Counted from the first letter of the stretch, positions 12,768-22,051 are shown. The stretch: DNA of 64,000 bases from Megascapheus bottae (GCA_024803745.1 JANJXV010000014.1:4109001-4173000), one strand, 5' to 3'. Notes: generated by a model not told the origin, from the sequence alone. Translations and numbers: made by a program.

Positions 12768-12868
12768 ATCTAAAGTCAGAAGTGGTATGACTCAAGTGTT
12801 AGACCTCCAGCCCTGAACAGAAAAAGCCAAGGGAGAAAACAGTTCCTGAGTTCAAGACTAATGCATGT
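12768..12868 (+). mobile_element. B1-ID SINE, right part after the L1
   Basis: Continues the SINE that starts at 10907: the ID-like right half with AGAAGTGGTATGACTCAAGT and AGTTCCTGAGTTCAAGACTA. A CA/GA microsatellite replaces its tail. Confidence 0.8.
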
Positions 12869-12875
12869 ACACACA

Positions 12876-12966
<91 letters not shown>
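12869..12966 (+). repeat. CA then GA microsatellite
   Basis: About 12 CA units followed by about 37 GA units, directly at the 3' end of a SINE. It probably expanded from the SINE tail. Confidence 0.95.
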
Positions 12967-12970
<4 letters not shown>

Positions 12971-13597
12971 AAGTGTTATATAGACACTGATTCATTTTCT
13001 ATGAATTTTGTTTCTGTTCTGGAGATGGGAAGACTCCACTCTGGGCAGAGTCCAGTATTTGGGAACTTTCTCCGATGAAAATAAATGTTCTAATTCTTGA
13101 TTACAGAGGGATGTCAACTCAGTGGCTAAAAAAAAAAAAAAAACATCCGACCACAACACATAAGATGTTTTAGGAGTCTCTAATTAAAGAAATAAATAAA
13201 TTAGAATTCCATCAGAATCCATACAGAAGGGATTTTCTGTAAAGTCCATTTAGATATCGAATCTAATACAGACTCAACTGTAAGGAACACTTGACCCCAA
13301 TGAGACCCATACATCTCTGTTTTTTGGGCCCTTCACCTCCGTGTATTTCTGGGTCTCCAGACATGAGTGCAGGCTCCCTCGCTGTGATGCAGCAATTCGG
13401 TACATTGAGCAATGTCCCCTAGGTCATTTTCCTCTGGCTTCCTGGTTTGTGTCAACGTTGGGAAACCACAGACAACAGACATAAACACAGTTGGGATACA
13501 TCCCTCTGGCCAAAGGAGAAAGTATGGATAGTAAGCTCAACTCTTCAACGTGATGGTGATTTCCTCCCCCTCTCCTCCCCACTGAATTCTCTTCAGG
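12967..13597. other. Upstream flank of TFPI2
   Basis: A transition from AT-rich DNA to the G- and C-rich promoter region, with an A-run at 13129-13142. No repeat is evident from 13200 on. It probably carries distal promoter sequence, but I cannot assign specific factor sites with confidence. Confidence 0.4.
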
Positions 13598-13668
13598 GCT
13601 GGGAGGGGGGGTGCGGTGGGGCTCGTAGGGTGGGGGGGTGGGGAGGTGGGGAGGGCAGGTGGGGAGGG
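13598..13668 (+). promoter_or_regulatory. G-rich tract upstream of TFPI2
   Basis: Some 70 bases with at least eight runs of three or more G on the coding strand, with C almost absent. It lies about 170-240 bases before the start codon. It offers many GGGAGG/GGGTGG-type Sp1/KLF-like sites and could fold as a G-quadruplex. Function is inferred from position and composition. Confidence 0.5.
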
Positions 13669-13740
13669 TTAGTCACTGTCCTAGGCATGAATCAGCCTCC
13701 CAACAGCCTCCGCCCCGTCGGGGGTCAGATGGGTTCTTCC

Positions 13741-13837
13741 CACATAAAGCCGAGCCCACCGCCTGAAGTTGAGACACAGCACAGCTCCTCCTGCCTGGCT
13801 CCTTCTTCACAGGCTTTGGGCAGCTGGAACCCGCGCC
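13741..13837 (+). promoter_or_regulatory. TFPI2: Probable TFPI2 core promoter and 5' UTR
   Basis: An AT-rich ACATAAAG (13742-13749) stands alone in GC-rich DNA about 90 bases before the start codon. It could serve as a weak TATA element, placing the transcription start near 13770-13780. The start context, GCGCCATGG, is strong (G at -3, G at +4). No start-site data are available here. Confidence 0.4.
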
Positions 13838-13925
13838 ATGGAACCTTCTCGCCCCCTGGGACTGTGGCTCCTGCAGCTGCTGCTGGTGAAGGTTGCGCCC
13901 CTTTCGGATGCTGGGGACCCCACAG
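13838..13925 (+). CDS. TFPI2: TFPI2 coding exon 1: signal peptide
   Basis: Encodes residues 1-29 and the first base of codon 30. MEPSRPLGLWLLQLLL starts a typical signal peptide with a Leu-rich core; cleavage probably falls around residues 22-26. The donor is CAG/GTATCC, which is weak at positions +4 and +5. The codon-30 junction (Gly) and the following Lys-Asn match the conserved TFPI2 layout, so this donor is preferred over the stronger one at 14016. Confidence 0.93.
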
Positions 13926-16508
13926 GTATCCACGCAGGGCGTCTTCCCAGGCTCCCCTCCCCTCTGCTCTTTCCCTCTGCTGTCCCCCAAGTCCCACTGG
14001 GGGGTTACCCCAATGGTAAGTTGTCTCTGTTCCCGGGATGGGACCGAAGTCCCCAGGGACAGTGCGCCTGTCCCTGTGACCTTGGGTCCTGCCTCTCCCA
14101 TAGGAAAGAACCCGCAGATCTGCCTTCTGCCCCCGGACCAAGGCCTCTGCCGGGCCCTGCTCCCCAGGTACCACTACGACAGGCACACGCAGACCTGCCG
14201 AGCGTTCTTTTATGGGGGCTGCTACGGTAACGCCAACAATTTCCACACCCTGGAGGACTGCGAGGACGCGTGCTGGAGGATCCCGAGTGAGTGTCCCGAG
14301 CCCAGACACTCTGTGGCTTCCTCCCCCAAAGGGCGGCTAGGCACCAACTGCCTTCCCAGAGCTAGTGTTTCCCGGGCCATGGGAGCCCCAGGGTCTCCAA
14401 GCCTTGAGCAAAGGACATCTACAAGCACTGTCAAGGTCCGTCTGGGTTGCATGGCATCTCTGTGCCCGAGCTCCTCCCAGGGAATGTAAAGGCTCCTTAT
14501 GTTAGGGACAACTGAAGAGCTTTCCTGGAGTTTTCAGTCTAGAGATCAGAGCCTATTAACCATCGGTGTGAAGTATTTTATTCTAAAATTGGGTTTTCGC
14601 TTCTTCTCATTTCACTTGGGTCCTGAGACATTCGTGTGGACACGAAGTTTAGATTCACAATAACTGCCTTCAACTTGAGTAGATCTTTGCTTTGTTATTA
14701 TTTTTATCCTTAAAGAGTGTAAGGCGTTGTTTTTTTTTTTTTCTAGTTAAGGAAATGAGTCAGGGGAAATACATACTCTTAGGAAGAAGCTTTGATTAAC
14801 TTTGGACGCAGCCTTAGCCAGGAAACAGTCTCGCCACTGAATTGGAAAGATACATCACAGCAGTGTCAGGTCTGGATACACTGTGTTTAGAAAAAGAAAA
14901 AAGAAAGAAAGAAAAGGAAGTCACTAAATGTCATTGTTTTTCTTTCTTTCTTAGTTGTTCCTGAAATTGGGGGTTTTCTTTTAAAGTAATAGTAAAATGA
15001 CTACTGTTAAATGCTATTATTTGATTCCCTCTTTTCCTCCTTAGAAGTTCCTCTCATTTGCCGTTTAGAAGTCAGTAAGGGTCCATGTGGACCCCCAACA
15101 CAGCAGTATTTCTTCAATTTAAGTTCCATGGCATGTGAAAAATTCACCTCTGGTCTCTGTGAACACAATCAGAACCAATTCCCTGACGAAGACACTTGTA
15201 GGAACTATTGTCTGCCAAAGAAGGAAAGTAAGCCATGATTTTTTTAGATTGTGTGTCTATTTCGATGTTTCTTTTAAGAATTTTGAGTAAAACAAGCAAT
15301 CATTTGCTTTGAAATTAACATACTTTGTATTCTGGTAATTTCAAGGAGTCTGCCATATCATTGTTACTTTATTTCATTGTGCTTGGGACCTAAAGCAGAC
15401 CATGTCAGTCTTAATACTACATCCCCAAGAAGAATAGCAGCTTTCCATTTTTGTAGGTGAAGATTCAAGCTAGAAGTTAATGACTTGCCAAATTCTCCAG
15501 GCTGACCCAAGGGACAAAAACCATTATTCAAAATGTTGCTGCTTTTTTTTCGGTGTTGTTTCCTTAGAACTACAGGGTCTAGTTGAATACCCCTCATTCA
15601 AAAAGCCTGAAGTCAAAGGTAATCTGAATCAGAAATTCAAGCACTATGGAAAATTTCATTCCTGACCTCATGTAATGGAGGTCCAATGCAGACATGCTAA
15701 AACTATTGCAGAGAAAAATCTCTTCGAGCAATGAGTATATGGTTTAAATGAAACTTAATTTCTTGATTAGACTTGAGTCACATCTCAAAGATCTCTCATT
15801 ATGCATATGAAATATCACCAATTTGACAAATTTTGAAATGTTCCCTGTCCTAAGCATGTTAGATAAGTTATGCTCAGTTTCTGTTTCTCATCTCTTTGAT
15901 TTTAGAATAAAATTATAGTACCCTTTAATAAAGGCCAAAGCCTCAGGTTTGTGTAGAATCAGCTAGTGGGATTATGTACTCAAGATTTTGATTATCCTTC
16001 TATATTCTTTTGTACTTGCAAATTGCAGCAAAGACATTCTCTGTCTCCTTTATTTATTACCTCTTACTTACTCCATTTTACACCTCCCATCTTTGAAATA
16101 GTAGGCTGCTTGTGCAGTGTTAAACAGTTGTGAAGGTAAATGGCCTAGGCATCTCTTCAGATGCAAGACACAATCACATTTCAAAAACATGTAACAATCA
16201 GTTGGGTGCTGGTGGCTAATGCCAATAATCCTCTATAGTCAGGAGGCTGACATCTGAGGATTTCAGTTCAAGGGTAGCACTGGCAGAACAGTCTGTGAGA
16301 CTCTTATCTACATTAACCACCAAAAACCTAAGTGGAGCTGTGACTCAAATGATAGAACACCAGTTTTGAGGGAAGAATCTAGGAGAAAAATCTAAGATGA
16401 AAAGCTCCAAGGCCTCAAGGCATTAGATTTAAGCCCCAGTACTCTCTCTCTCTCTCTGTCTCTCTGTCTCTCTGTCTCTCTCTGTCTCTCTCTCTGTCTC
16501 TCTCTGTC

Positions 16509-16602
<94 letters not shown>

Positions 16603-17452
16603 ACACACACACACACACACAAACACATGGATTTAGTATTACCAGGAAACAGCATGCAAGCTTGCCTTCAACTTGAGACTAAAGATTTAGTGAAATATTT
16701 GTGATTCGGAATAAAGTTTGCATGGGATTAGATGTTCTTCACTTACTTAACCATCACTGTTCATTAATTTTGCTATTCTTACTTTCTTTTTCTTAAAAGC
16801 TCCATCCTTCTGTTACAGTCCAAAAGATGAGGGATTGTGCTCTGCTAATGTGACCCGCTATTATTTTGATGCAAGATACAAAGTCTGCAAGGCCTTTACC
16901 TACACTGGCTGTGGGGGAAATGAAAATAACTTTTATTACATGAAAGATTGTGAACGTGTTTGTGCAGAAGGTAATGCATTTCTTCTTACCCAGTTTTTAC
17001 ACAAACTTTGCAAGTAATTCATAAGCAAAATGATGTATGCTGTATCCATTTTACAACTAACAAATTGTCATTTGTAGACTAATCCAACATAAATGACTCT
17101 TCCATGCTGATCTGTTTGTTAAATTCACATTCTGGCTGGCTGTAGCAGTCCATTGCCACGCCCTTGAATCTTAAAAGGTAGAATGTTATCAGGAGGATGT
17201 ATTACAAGAATAAGTGACTTTATCTTCAGTACAAGAAGATAAGCTGAATTTGTAAGCATAATGAAAAAGCTGAGCTCAGGTGAGCTTCTGCACTGTGGAC
17301 ATGTGGTGCTGATTATTATTTTGTTGATTTCAGCCTTGGAGAAAGATGAAAAGAAGATATCAAAGCGTTTCTCTGCCAGGAAAAGGCTGAACCTGAAGAA
17401 ACACTCTAGAAAGAACACTCGCAATTTCGTTACAGTTTTAGCTGAAGACTAG
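13838..17452 (+). CDS. TFPI2: Tissue factor pathway inhibitor 2 (five coding exons)
   Basis: Joined exons 13838-13925, 14104-14286, 15045-15227, 16800-16970 and 17334-17452 give 744 bases: 247 residues plus TAG. The product is a secreted Kunitz-type serine protease inhibitor; in known mammals it binds extracellular matrix and inhibits plasmin, trypsin and factor VIIa-tissue factor, mainly through its first domain. Residues 1 to about 25 form a signal peptide. Kunitz domains lie at 36-86, 96-146 and 156-206, each with six cysteines at exact BPTI spacing. P1 residues are Arg46, Gly106 and Ser166. N-glycosylation sites are at Asn115 (NLS) and Asn168 (NVT). A Lys/Arg-rich tail follows at 207-247. 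All introns are phase 1 with GT-AG ends. Features to note are Gly at P1 and Leu for the second Gly before cysteine 4 in domain 2, and a C-terminus longer than in the human protein (235 residues, from memory). The frame is intact. Confidence 0.96.
14016..14021 (+). promoter_or_regulatory. TFPI2: Possible alternative 5' splice site in TFPI2 intron 1
   Basis: A full-consensus GTAAGT lies 90 bases downstream of the normal exon 1 donor. The frame stays open between them and the phase is the same. Its use would insert 30 residues (ending in YPN) before Kunitz 1 without a frameshift. Usage is not known. Confidence 0.35.
14104..14286 (+). CDS. TFPI2: TFPI2 coding exon 2: Kunitz domain 1
   Basis: Completes codon 30, then encodes residues 31-90. 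Cysteines 36, 45, 61, 69, 82 and 86 match the Kunitz pattern. P1 is Arg46 (CRALLP), as in the plasmin-inhibiting domain of known TFPI2. The conserved YGGC and GNANNF segments are present. Acceptor CCATAG, donor CCGA/GTGAGT. Confidence 0.95.
15045..15227 (+). CDS. TFPI2: TFPI2 coding exon 3: Kunitz domain 2
   Basis: Encodes residues 91 (completed) to 151. Cysteines lie at 96, 105, 121, 129, 142 and 146. The P1 position is Gly106 (PCGPPTQQ). The usual Gly-Gly-Cys before cysteine 4 reads Gly-Leu-Cys. N-glycosylation motif NLSS at 115. Acceptor CCTTAG, donor GAAA/GTAAGC. Confidence 0.95.
15765..15885 (+). mobile_element. Tigger-like relic in TFPI2 intron 3
   Basis: TTAGACTTGAGTCACATCTC and CTCATTATGCATATGAAATA resemble the right-hand part of the element at 5490-5770. 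It lies wholly in intron sequence and is old and degraded. Confidence 0.45.
16203..16440 (+). mobile_element. B1-ID composite SINE in TFPI2 intron 3
   Basis: A B1 half (GGTGCTGGTGGCTAATGCCA) followed by a diverged ID-like half ending AGATTTAAGCCCCAGTACT. It has decayed and is followed directly by a CT/CA microsatellite. Confidence 0.8.
16441..16626 (+). repeat. CT then CA microsatellite in TFPI2 intron 3
   Basis: CT repeats with interspersed GTCT units (16441-16565), then CA repeats (16566-16626). It ends about 175 bases before the exon 4 acceptor and starts exactly where the upstream SINE ends. Confidence 0.95.
16800..16970 (+). CDS. TFPI2: TFPI2 coding exon 4: Kunitz domain 3
   Basis: Completes codon 152, then encodes residues 153-208. 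Cysteines lie at 156, 165, 181, 189, 202 and 206. P1 is Ser166 in CSANVTRYYF, which also holds the second N-glycosylation site. TYTGCGGNENNF is very close to other mammalian TFPI2. Acceptor TTAAAAG, donor GAAG/GTAATG. Confidence 0.95.
17334..17452 (+). CDS. TFPI2: TFPI2 coding exon 5: basic tail and stop
   Basis: Completes codon 209, then encodes residues 210-247 and TAG (17450-17452). Residues 212-239 are rich in Lys and Arg (for example KKISKRF and LKKHSRK), which in this family binds heparan sulfate and matrix. The last eight residues (VTVLAED after Phe240) are non-basic and have no counterpart I recall in the human protein. Acceptor TTTCAG. Confidence 0.9.
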
Positions 17453-17598
17453 TAGGGTAGCATGTAGAGGGGGCATGTGCTCATAATCTTATGGATAAAA
17501 ATTACTTTTACAATTGCTGTACAACTCGTGTCTGGATAAGGAGGGGGAAACTGGGGAGAGCAAAGGAAAGGCTGACACTGCCCCCCAAAGAAATATTC

Positions 17599-17685
17599 TC
17601 ATAGCCAGGTGTGGTGGCTCACGCCTGTAATCCTAGCTACTCAGGAGGCTGAGATCGGAGGCTCGCGGTTCTAAACCTAACTTAT
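17599..17685 (+). mobile_element. B1 fragment inside the TFPI2 3' UTR
   Basis: GCCAGGTGTGGTGGCTCACG followed by CTACTCAGGAGGCTGAGATC is a well-preserved B1 left part. It stops near GGTTCTAAAC without an ID half or an A tail. Confidence 0.8.
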
Positions 17686-17717
17686 GAAATGGTTACTTCT
17701 CTGTATATCACCTTAAT

Positions 17718-17723
17718 AATAAA
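17718..17723 (+). terminator. TFPI2: Candidate TFPI2 poly(A) signal
   Basis: AATAAA 266 bases after the stop codon, inside repeat X. A second AATAAA lies at 17739. There is no canonical signal between the stop and this point, so it is the most likely 3' end of the transcript. A GT-rich downstream element (TGTGTGTTGTGTATAC, 17794-17809) follows. Confidence 0.5.
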
Positions 17724-17739
17724 AACAAAATAGTAGAAT

Positions 17740-18391
17740 AATAAATGAAAAACTCTTCCATTTCTCTGAAAAACTTTATCGATTACTTTTACAGTTGTGT
17801 GTTGTGTATACATAAGTAGCTGCTACTCAAACATGAACTTAGCATTTTTAATGTCCATGTACTTATGAGATGGAATTCTCTTATATAGAAGGCATAAATG
17901 CAAATTATTCTCCTAGTTCTTGGGATGGCTAGTCTTAATTTCAGAAGACAATATCAAAAATAAAGTAAAACCATATAACCAGAAAACTTTAACATATAGG
18001 AACATAAAAATGGGGAAATATATTTCATTATAAGTGTAAGGCATAGGCCCAAGAAGAAAATGGTGCAGATTTGTCAGCACTTGACAAAATATTTCAGATG
18101 GTATTATGGAGCTCATCTACTTGGACTCCTTCTATAATGTCAGATGGTAACTGATAAGGAAGTGGGCTTATTTCAAAGAGTGAAAGAAAACCTTTTGATC
18201 TGTTGATCTGAATTAAAATAAAAAATATTCAAATGGTTAAAAATTAGGTTTTATCTCTATCTCTATATCTATGTTTCCTTTCTATCCATCTACCTGTGTA
18301 CATGCACATATTTGTGCCTACATATACATAGATGACTTTCCATATTCCCTGTTATATTCTTCCCACCAAAAATGATTTTTGAGAACAATAA
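17740..18391. other. Intergenic, nothing recognised
   Basis: AT-rich DNA 3' of TFPI2 with a short TCTATC-type run around 18250-18275. No gene or clear repeat. Confidence 0.4.
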
Positions 18392-18400
18392 GGGTGTTAA

Positions 18401-18596
18401 TTTTTTTTTTGCCAGTCCTGGGCTTGAGCTCAGGGCCTGAGCACTGTCCTTGGTCTTTCTCAAGGCTAGAGCTCTACCACTTGAGCCTCAGCACCACTTC
18501 CAGCTTTTTTGTATGTATGTGGTACCAAGGAATCGAACCTGGGTCTTCGCACATGCTAGGCAAGCACTTTAACCACTAGGCCAAACTCCCAGCCCC
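18401..18596 (-). mobile_element. ID-dimer SINE, antisense, with target duplication
   Basis: A full antisense ID dimer from poly(T) at 18401 to CCAAACTCCCAGCCCC. It is flanked by GGGTGTTAA at 18392-18400 and 18597-18605. Well preserved, so fairly recent. Confidence 0.92.
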
Positions 18597-19049
18597 GGGT
18601 GTTAAAATTTTTGTACTATTCAAAATGTTTACATTGTACCAACAATCAGCAATCACTCATGATTTAGTCATTTAAATTCCATGGTTAAATTATTTTGGAT
18701 AATTTAATAAGCTTTCTATAATTATGGTTAAATTGTTTCTCTATAAAGCAAAATGTTTTGAACACTGTTTTCTGAGTGAAATTAACATGTTTAAAAGTAT
18801 GACCTGTGGTTAGTAGAATCAGAAATGTATTTGCCTTTTGTTTGCACAGTCTTTGAAAAGTTATTTCAAACTTATTCTAACAGGCAGCAATATCCCAGGT
18901 AGCAATGACTGTCAACAATAGGGGACAGGATGAAGAAAATATGAATAAGGAAATATACATTTAATACATATTATATATTCATATATAATGTTATTATACA
19001 TATTCTTACATCAAAAATGCATTTGTAAAGAGGACTTCAAACATGTGGA

Positions 19050-19242
19050 TAAGGGGCCCGGAGTTGACCTAGTGGTAGAGTGCTTGCCTAGCATGCACAA
19101 AGACTCAGGTTCGATTCCTTGGTACCACATACATAGAAAAAAGCCAGAAGTGGTGCTGTGGCTCAAGTGGAGAGCTCTAGCCTTGAGAAAGTCCAAGGAC
19201 AGTGCTCAGGCCCTGAGTTCAATCCCCAGGACGGGTAAAAAT
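19050..19242 (+). mobile_element. ID-dimer SINE
   Basis: A full dimer from GGGGCCCGGAGTTGACCTAG to CCCCAGGACGGGTAAAAATA. Both halves keep A-box- and B-box-like pol III motifs. It abuts an antisense copy of repeat X. Confidence 0.9.
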
Positions 19243-19257
19243 ATATGGGAAAGCACA

Positions 19258-19440
19258 TATTTGAGCAGTGTCACCCTCTCCCTCATTTTCTTCCAGTTTC
19301 CCCCTCCCAATCCCTCTCCTTACCAAGTTGTATAGGATTTTTAGCACAGTGTCTAGTGAGTATCACTGTTGAATTCCTTCACTCTTTGTCATACCATTTC
19401 TGTACTTCCCCTTCCCCTCCTAAAAGGAAGCTTGCTTAAT
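19258..19440 (-). mobile_element. Dispersed repeat 'X', antisense
   Basis: GAGCAGTGTCACCCTCTCCC, CCAGTTTCCCCCTCCC and CACAGTGTCTAGTGAGTATC are the reverse complement, in order, of motifs at 51450-51560. The repeat is non-coding. Confidence 0.6.
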
Positions 19441-19651
19441 TCGCTGCTTGTTTTTTTTAACACCTGCTACAGCCAGGGCCCTCAGTGGCTCACATCTGTA
19501 TTCATAGCTCTGCTCAACATGGATGAGGAACCTTTTCACTGAGCTCCTCTGAAAACACAGGCACTCAAGCACTATTTACACCCCTGCAAATATTTGTGAT
19601 TTGTAATTCAAAGTTAAAAGTAAATATAAAGATTTTAACTATTAAAAATAA

Positions 19652-20126
19652 TTATAACTGGGGTGAGGTGGAATCTTAGAGTTGTTTTGATTTGCATTTC
19701 TTTTATGGCCAGAGTTGTCAAGCATTTCTTCATGTGTCTATAGGTCATTCTTATTTCTTCTTCAGAGAAGACTCTCTTTAAGTCTTTGGCCCATCTTTTA
19801 ATGGGATGGTTGTTTCTTTGGAGATTAGTCTTGGAGTAATTCAATTTTTTGAGCTGTTGGTATATTTTAGATATGAGGCCATTGTCTGTTGTATAGGTAG
19901 TGAAGATCTTCTCTCACTCGCTGGGCTTTCTATTTTGTTTGCTAGCTATGTCCTTTGCCATACAGGAGCTCTGCACTTATCCAGACGTTCTTTGATTTGT
20001 TGTGTTTCTGGGTCCTTATTAAGAAAGTTTCAACCTGTGCCAAGGAGACCTAGTGTATCTCCTATTCCTACTTGTAAAGTTTTCAGTGTATCTGGTTTTA
20101 CCTCGAGGTCTTTGATCCATTTGGTT
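19652..20126 (-). mobile_element. L1, inverted 5' segment of a twin-primed copy
   Basis: An antisense piece of ORF2 (C-terminal region). It meets sense-strand L1 sequence at about 20126. Together with 20127-20812 it forms one inverted insertion. Confidence 0.85.
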
Positions 20127-20812
20127 CCTCAAAAGACTCAACATAGAGCTCCCCTATGATCCAGCAATTCCACTACTTGACATTTACCCAATCATCCAGA
20201 AACAAGAACATGCTATATCCACTAGCACAACGATGTTCATTGCAGTACTATTTACCATAGCAAAGATATGGAACCAACCTGAATGCTCCTCAGTTGATGA
20301 CTGGATCAACAAGATGTGGTACTTATACACAATGGAATTCTGTGCTGCTGTCAGAAAGAATGTCATCGCCCCATTTGTAAGTAAGTCATATTAAGTGAAG
20401 TAAGTCAGACTCAAAGGAATATAGGCTCAAAGGTTTCCCTCATTTGTCAGTATCAGTAGAAACCTTGGGCTCTCCTAGCAGAGATTTACAATAGAGCAAA
20501 ACCTAGGTACATAAGGCCATATGGAATAAGGCTAAATGAAAAGACCTCCAAGATATAGAAAGAAGAGCCATATAAGGTGTGACTGTTCTTAATATACTCA
20601 TATTTCTCAACTTACCTTGTTATCTGATATATTGTATACATATATATATTTGAAATAGGATAGGGAAGGGGGAAAACAAGATGAGGGGAGAGGGTGGGGG
20701 AGGAAAATGGGGACAAAAACATAAGAAGGGGTAGCAATGATTGTTAAGAAATGTACCTTCTATCTGGTGAATATAATGTAACCCTTCTATTAATTACAAT
20801 AAAATATTTTAA
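20127..20812 (+). mobile_element. L1, sense 3' segment of the same twin-primed copy
   Basis: Starts in ORF2 at CCTCAAAAGACTCAACATAG, about 130 bases further along L1 than the end of the inverted piece. It runs through the ORF2 end and the G-rich 3' UTR (20650-20720) to ATTACAATAAAATATTTT. A clear target duplication was not found. Confidence 0.85.
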
Positions 20813-21851
20813 AAATGGAAAAAAGGAATTGTAAGCAGTCATAGGGTATTTCACAGTCAGAAGGAAATTTCTTCTTGGTAGAGTAAGACTGAAGTTCTGT
20901 GGTTTTAGCAGGCAGACATGAGGAATGTCTCATTTTGTGACACAATCAAAGGAAAAAACAAAAACAAAGCCCAAAAGACAGGAGATGACTTAAATAAGAT
21001 GAAAATCTTTCATTGAAAAAAAAAGTGTGTACTACAACTCATGTCTTCTTTACATTTATACTTTCATGTCTGAAAATATAACCTTGGAAATTGCAAGGTT
21101 CCATAGACCTTCCTTTGAAATTTTTAAAACTTTGTAAACCCCATGATGGTGGTAGGAATTTTGATTCACCAGCTTCATGTTTTTTAGAAAGAAAATACAG
21201 AAATTTTTGAAAACAATGAACTTGGAAAAGATGCAAATTGAAGCTTTAAAATTATCAACAATGTATCATTATATACTTAGGGATGAAAGCAAACAAACAT
21301 GACAATCAGAATCATTCCAAATTACTTCTTTTCCCTTCAGCCACATATCCAATTAATTCTCCAAGTGTATGTATTTAAATGTATTTAACTCTATTCTAAT
21401 CCCTCTTATCAGTGTCGGGAAAATAGGAACAGCTCATTTGTTCTTCCTGCCTATATCTTCTCCATATCTAATCTTGCACCCTGATGCTAGGGCACTTTAT
21501 AGGAGAAAAATCTGATTACCTTGCATGTTTGTCAATGACTTTAGAAAGCTTAAAACTCTTAGCTTTCTGTTAAATCTTTATGTTCATCTTTAAGCTTCTC
21601 ATGTGTCATTAAGATTTCTTTTGTATACACTGTGGTTCCTCCCCAGATCATTTTCTACTACTTCACCACCATCTCTAAGCTGGAATTAGGTGAAACTAAA
21701 TTATCTGCTGTTTGCAAGGTGTGTCACATTGCTTCTCTTTTCTATGATGTGGTTCTCAAATTTTGCATATGAAGGCCTGCAAGTTTCAATTTAATGGATT
21801 CAGGGGTTTTGGTTTATTAGACTTAAAGTAGCTTTTAATGATATATATTAT
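20813..21851. other. Intergenic, nothing recognised
   Basis: AT-rich DNA without a recognisable gene or transposable element. Confidence 0.4.
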
Positions 21852-21969
21852 CTGGGCATAGTGATATACACCTATCTTAGCATTCAGGCAGATAAGAGGA
21901 AACAAGAGACAGGGGGAACAAGTGTGTGAAGCCAGCCTGAACATCATGATAAAGTCCTGTCTCAAAAAA

Positions 21970-21970
<1 letters not shown>
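21852..21970 (+). mobile_element. Old B1 element
   Basis: GGGCATAGTGATATACACCT through GAAGCCAGCCTGAACATCAT to CCTGTCTCAAAAAAGG follows the B1 consensus order. It is diverged, and a GA microsatellite directly follows the tail. Confidence 0.7.

Positions 21971-22047
<77 letters not shown>
21971..22047 (+). repeat. GA microsatellite
   Basis: Almost uninterrupted GA for about 75 bases, growing out of the B1 tail. Confidence 0.95.

Positions 22048-22051
<4 letters not shown>

Larger units (their letters stand above)
17510..17735 (+). mobile_element. Dispersed repeat 'X' forming part of the TFPI2 3' UTR
   Basis: The order CTGTACAACTCGTGTCTGGA, GGAGGGGGAAACTGGGGAGA, TGACACTGCC, AAAGAAATATTCTCAT, then AACTTATGAAATGG and CACCTTAATAATAAAA also occurs at 51390-51640 and, reversed, at 19258-19440 and 22770-22930. 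A B1 fragment (17599-17685) splits this copy. I cannot name the family. Confidence 0.55.

Noticed and set aside
1..13600. Coding exons of GNGT1 expected on this side of TFPI2 by synteny
   Set aside because: I looked on the minus strand for the short G-gamma coding exons and found nothing resembling them; they probably lie beyond the left edge.
13769..13837. Open frame continuing upstream of the TFPI2 start codon
   Set aside because: The frame is open upstream of 13838 but has no in-frame ATG there (13769 is TTG). The ATG at 13838 has a strong context and gives a proper signal peptide.
13893..14489. Long open frames on both strands around TFPI2 exons 1-2
   Set aside because: These are GC-rich shadow frames. 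Only the part coinciding with exon 2 (14104-14286) has Kunitz features; intron sequence and antisense frames lack domains.
16392..16655. Antisense frame with Val-Cys and Arg-Glu repeats
   Set aside because: Translation of CA and CT microsatellites in TFPI2 intron 3.
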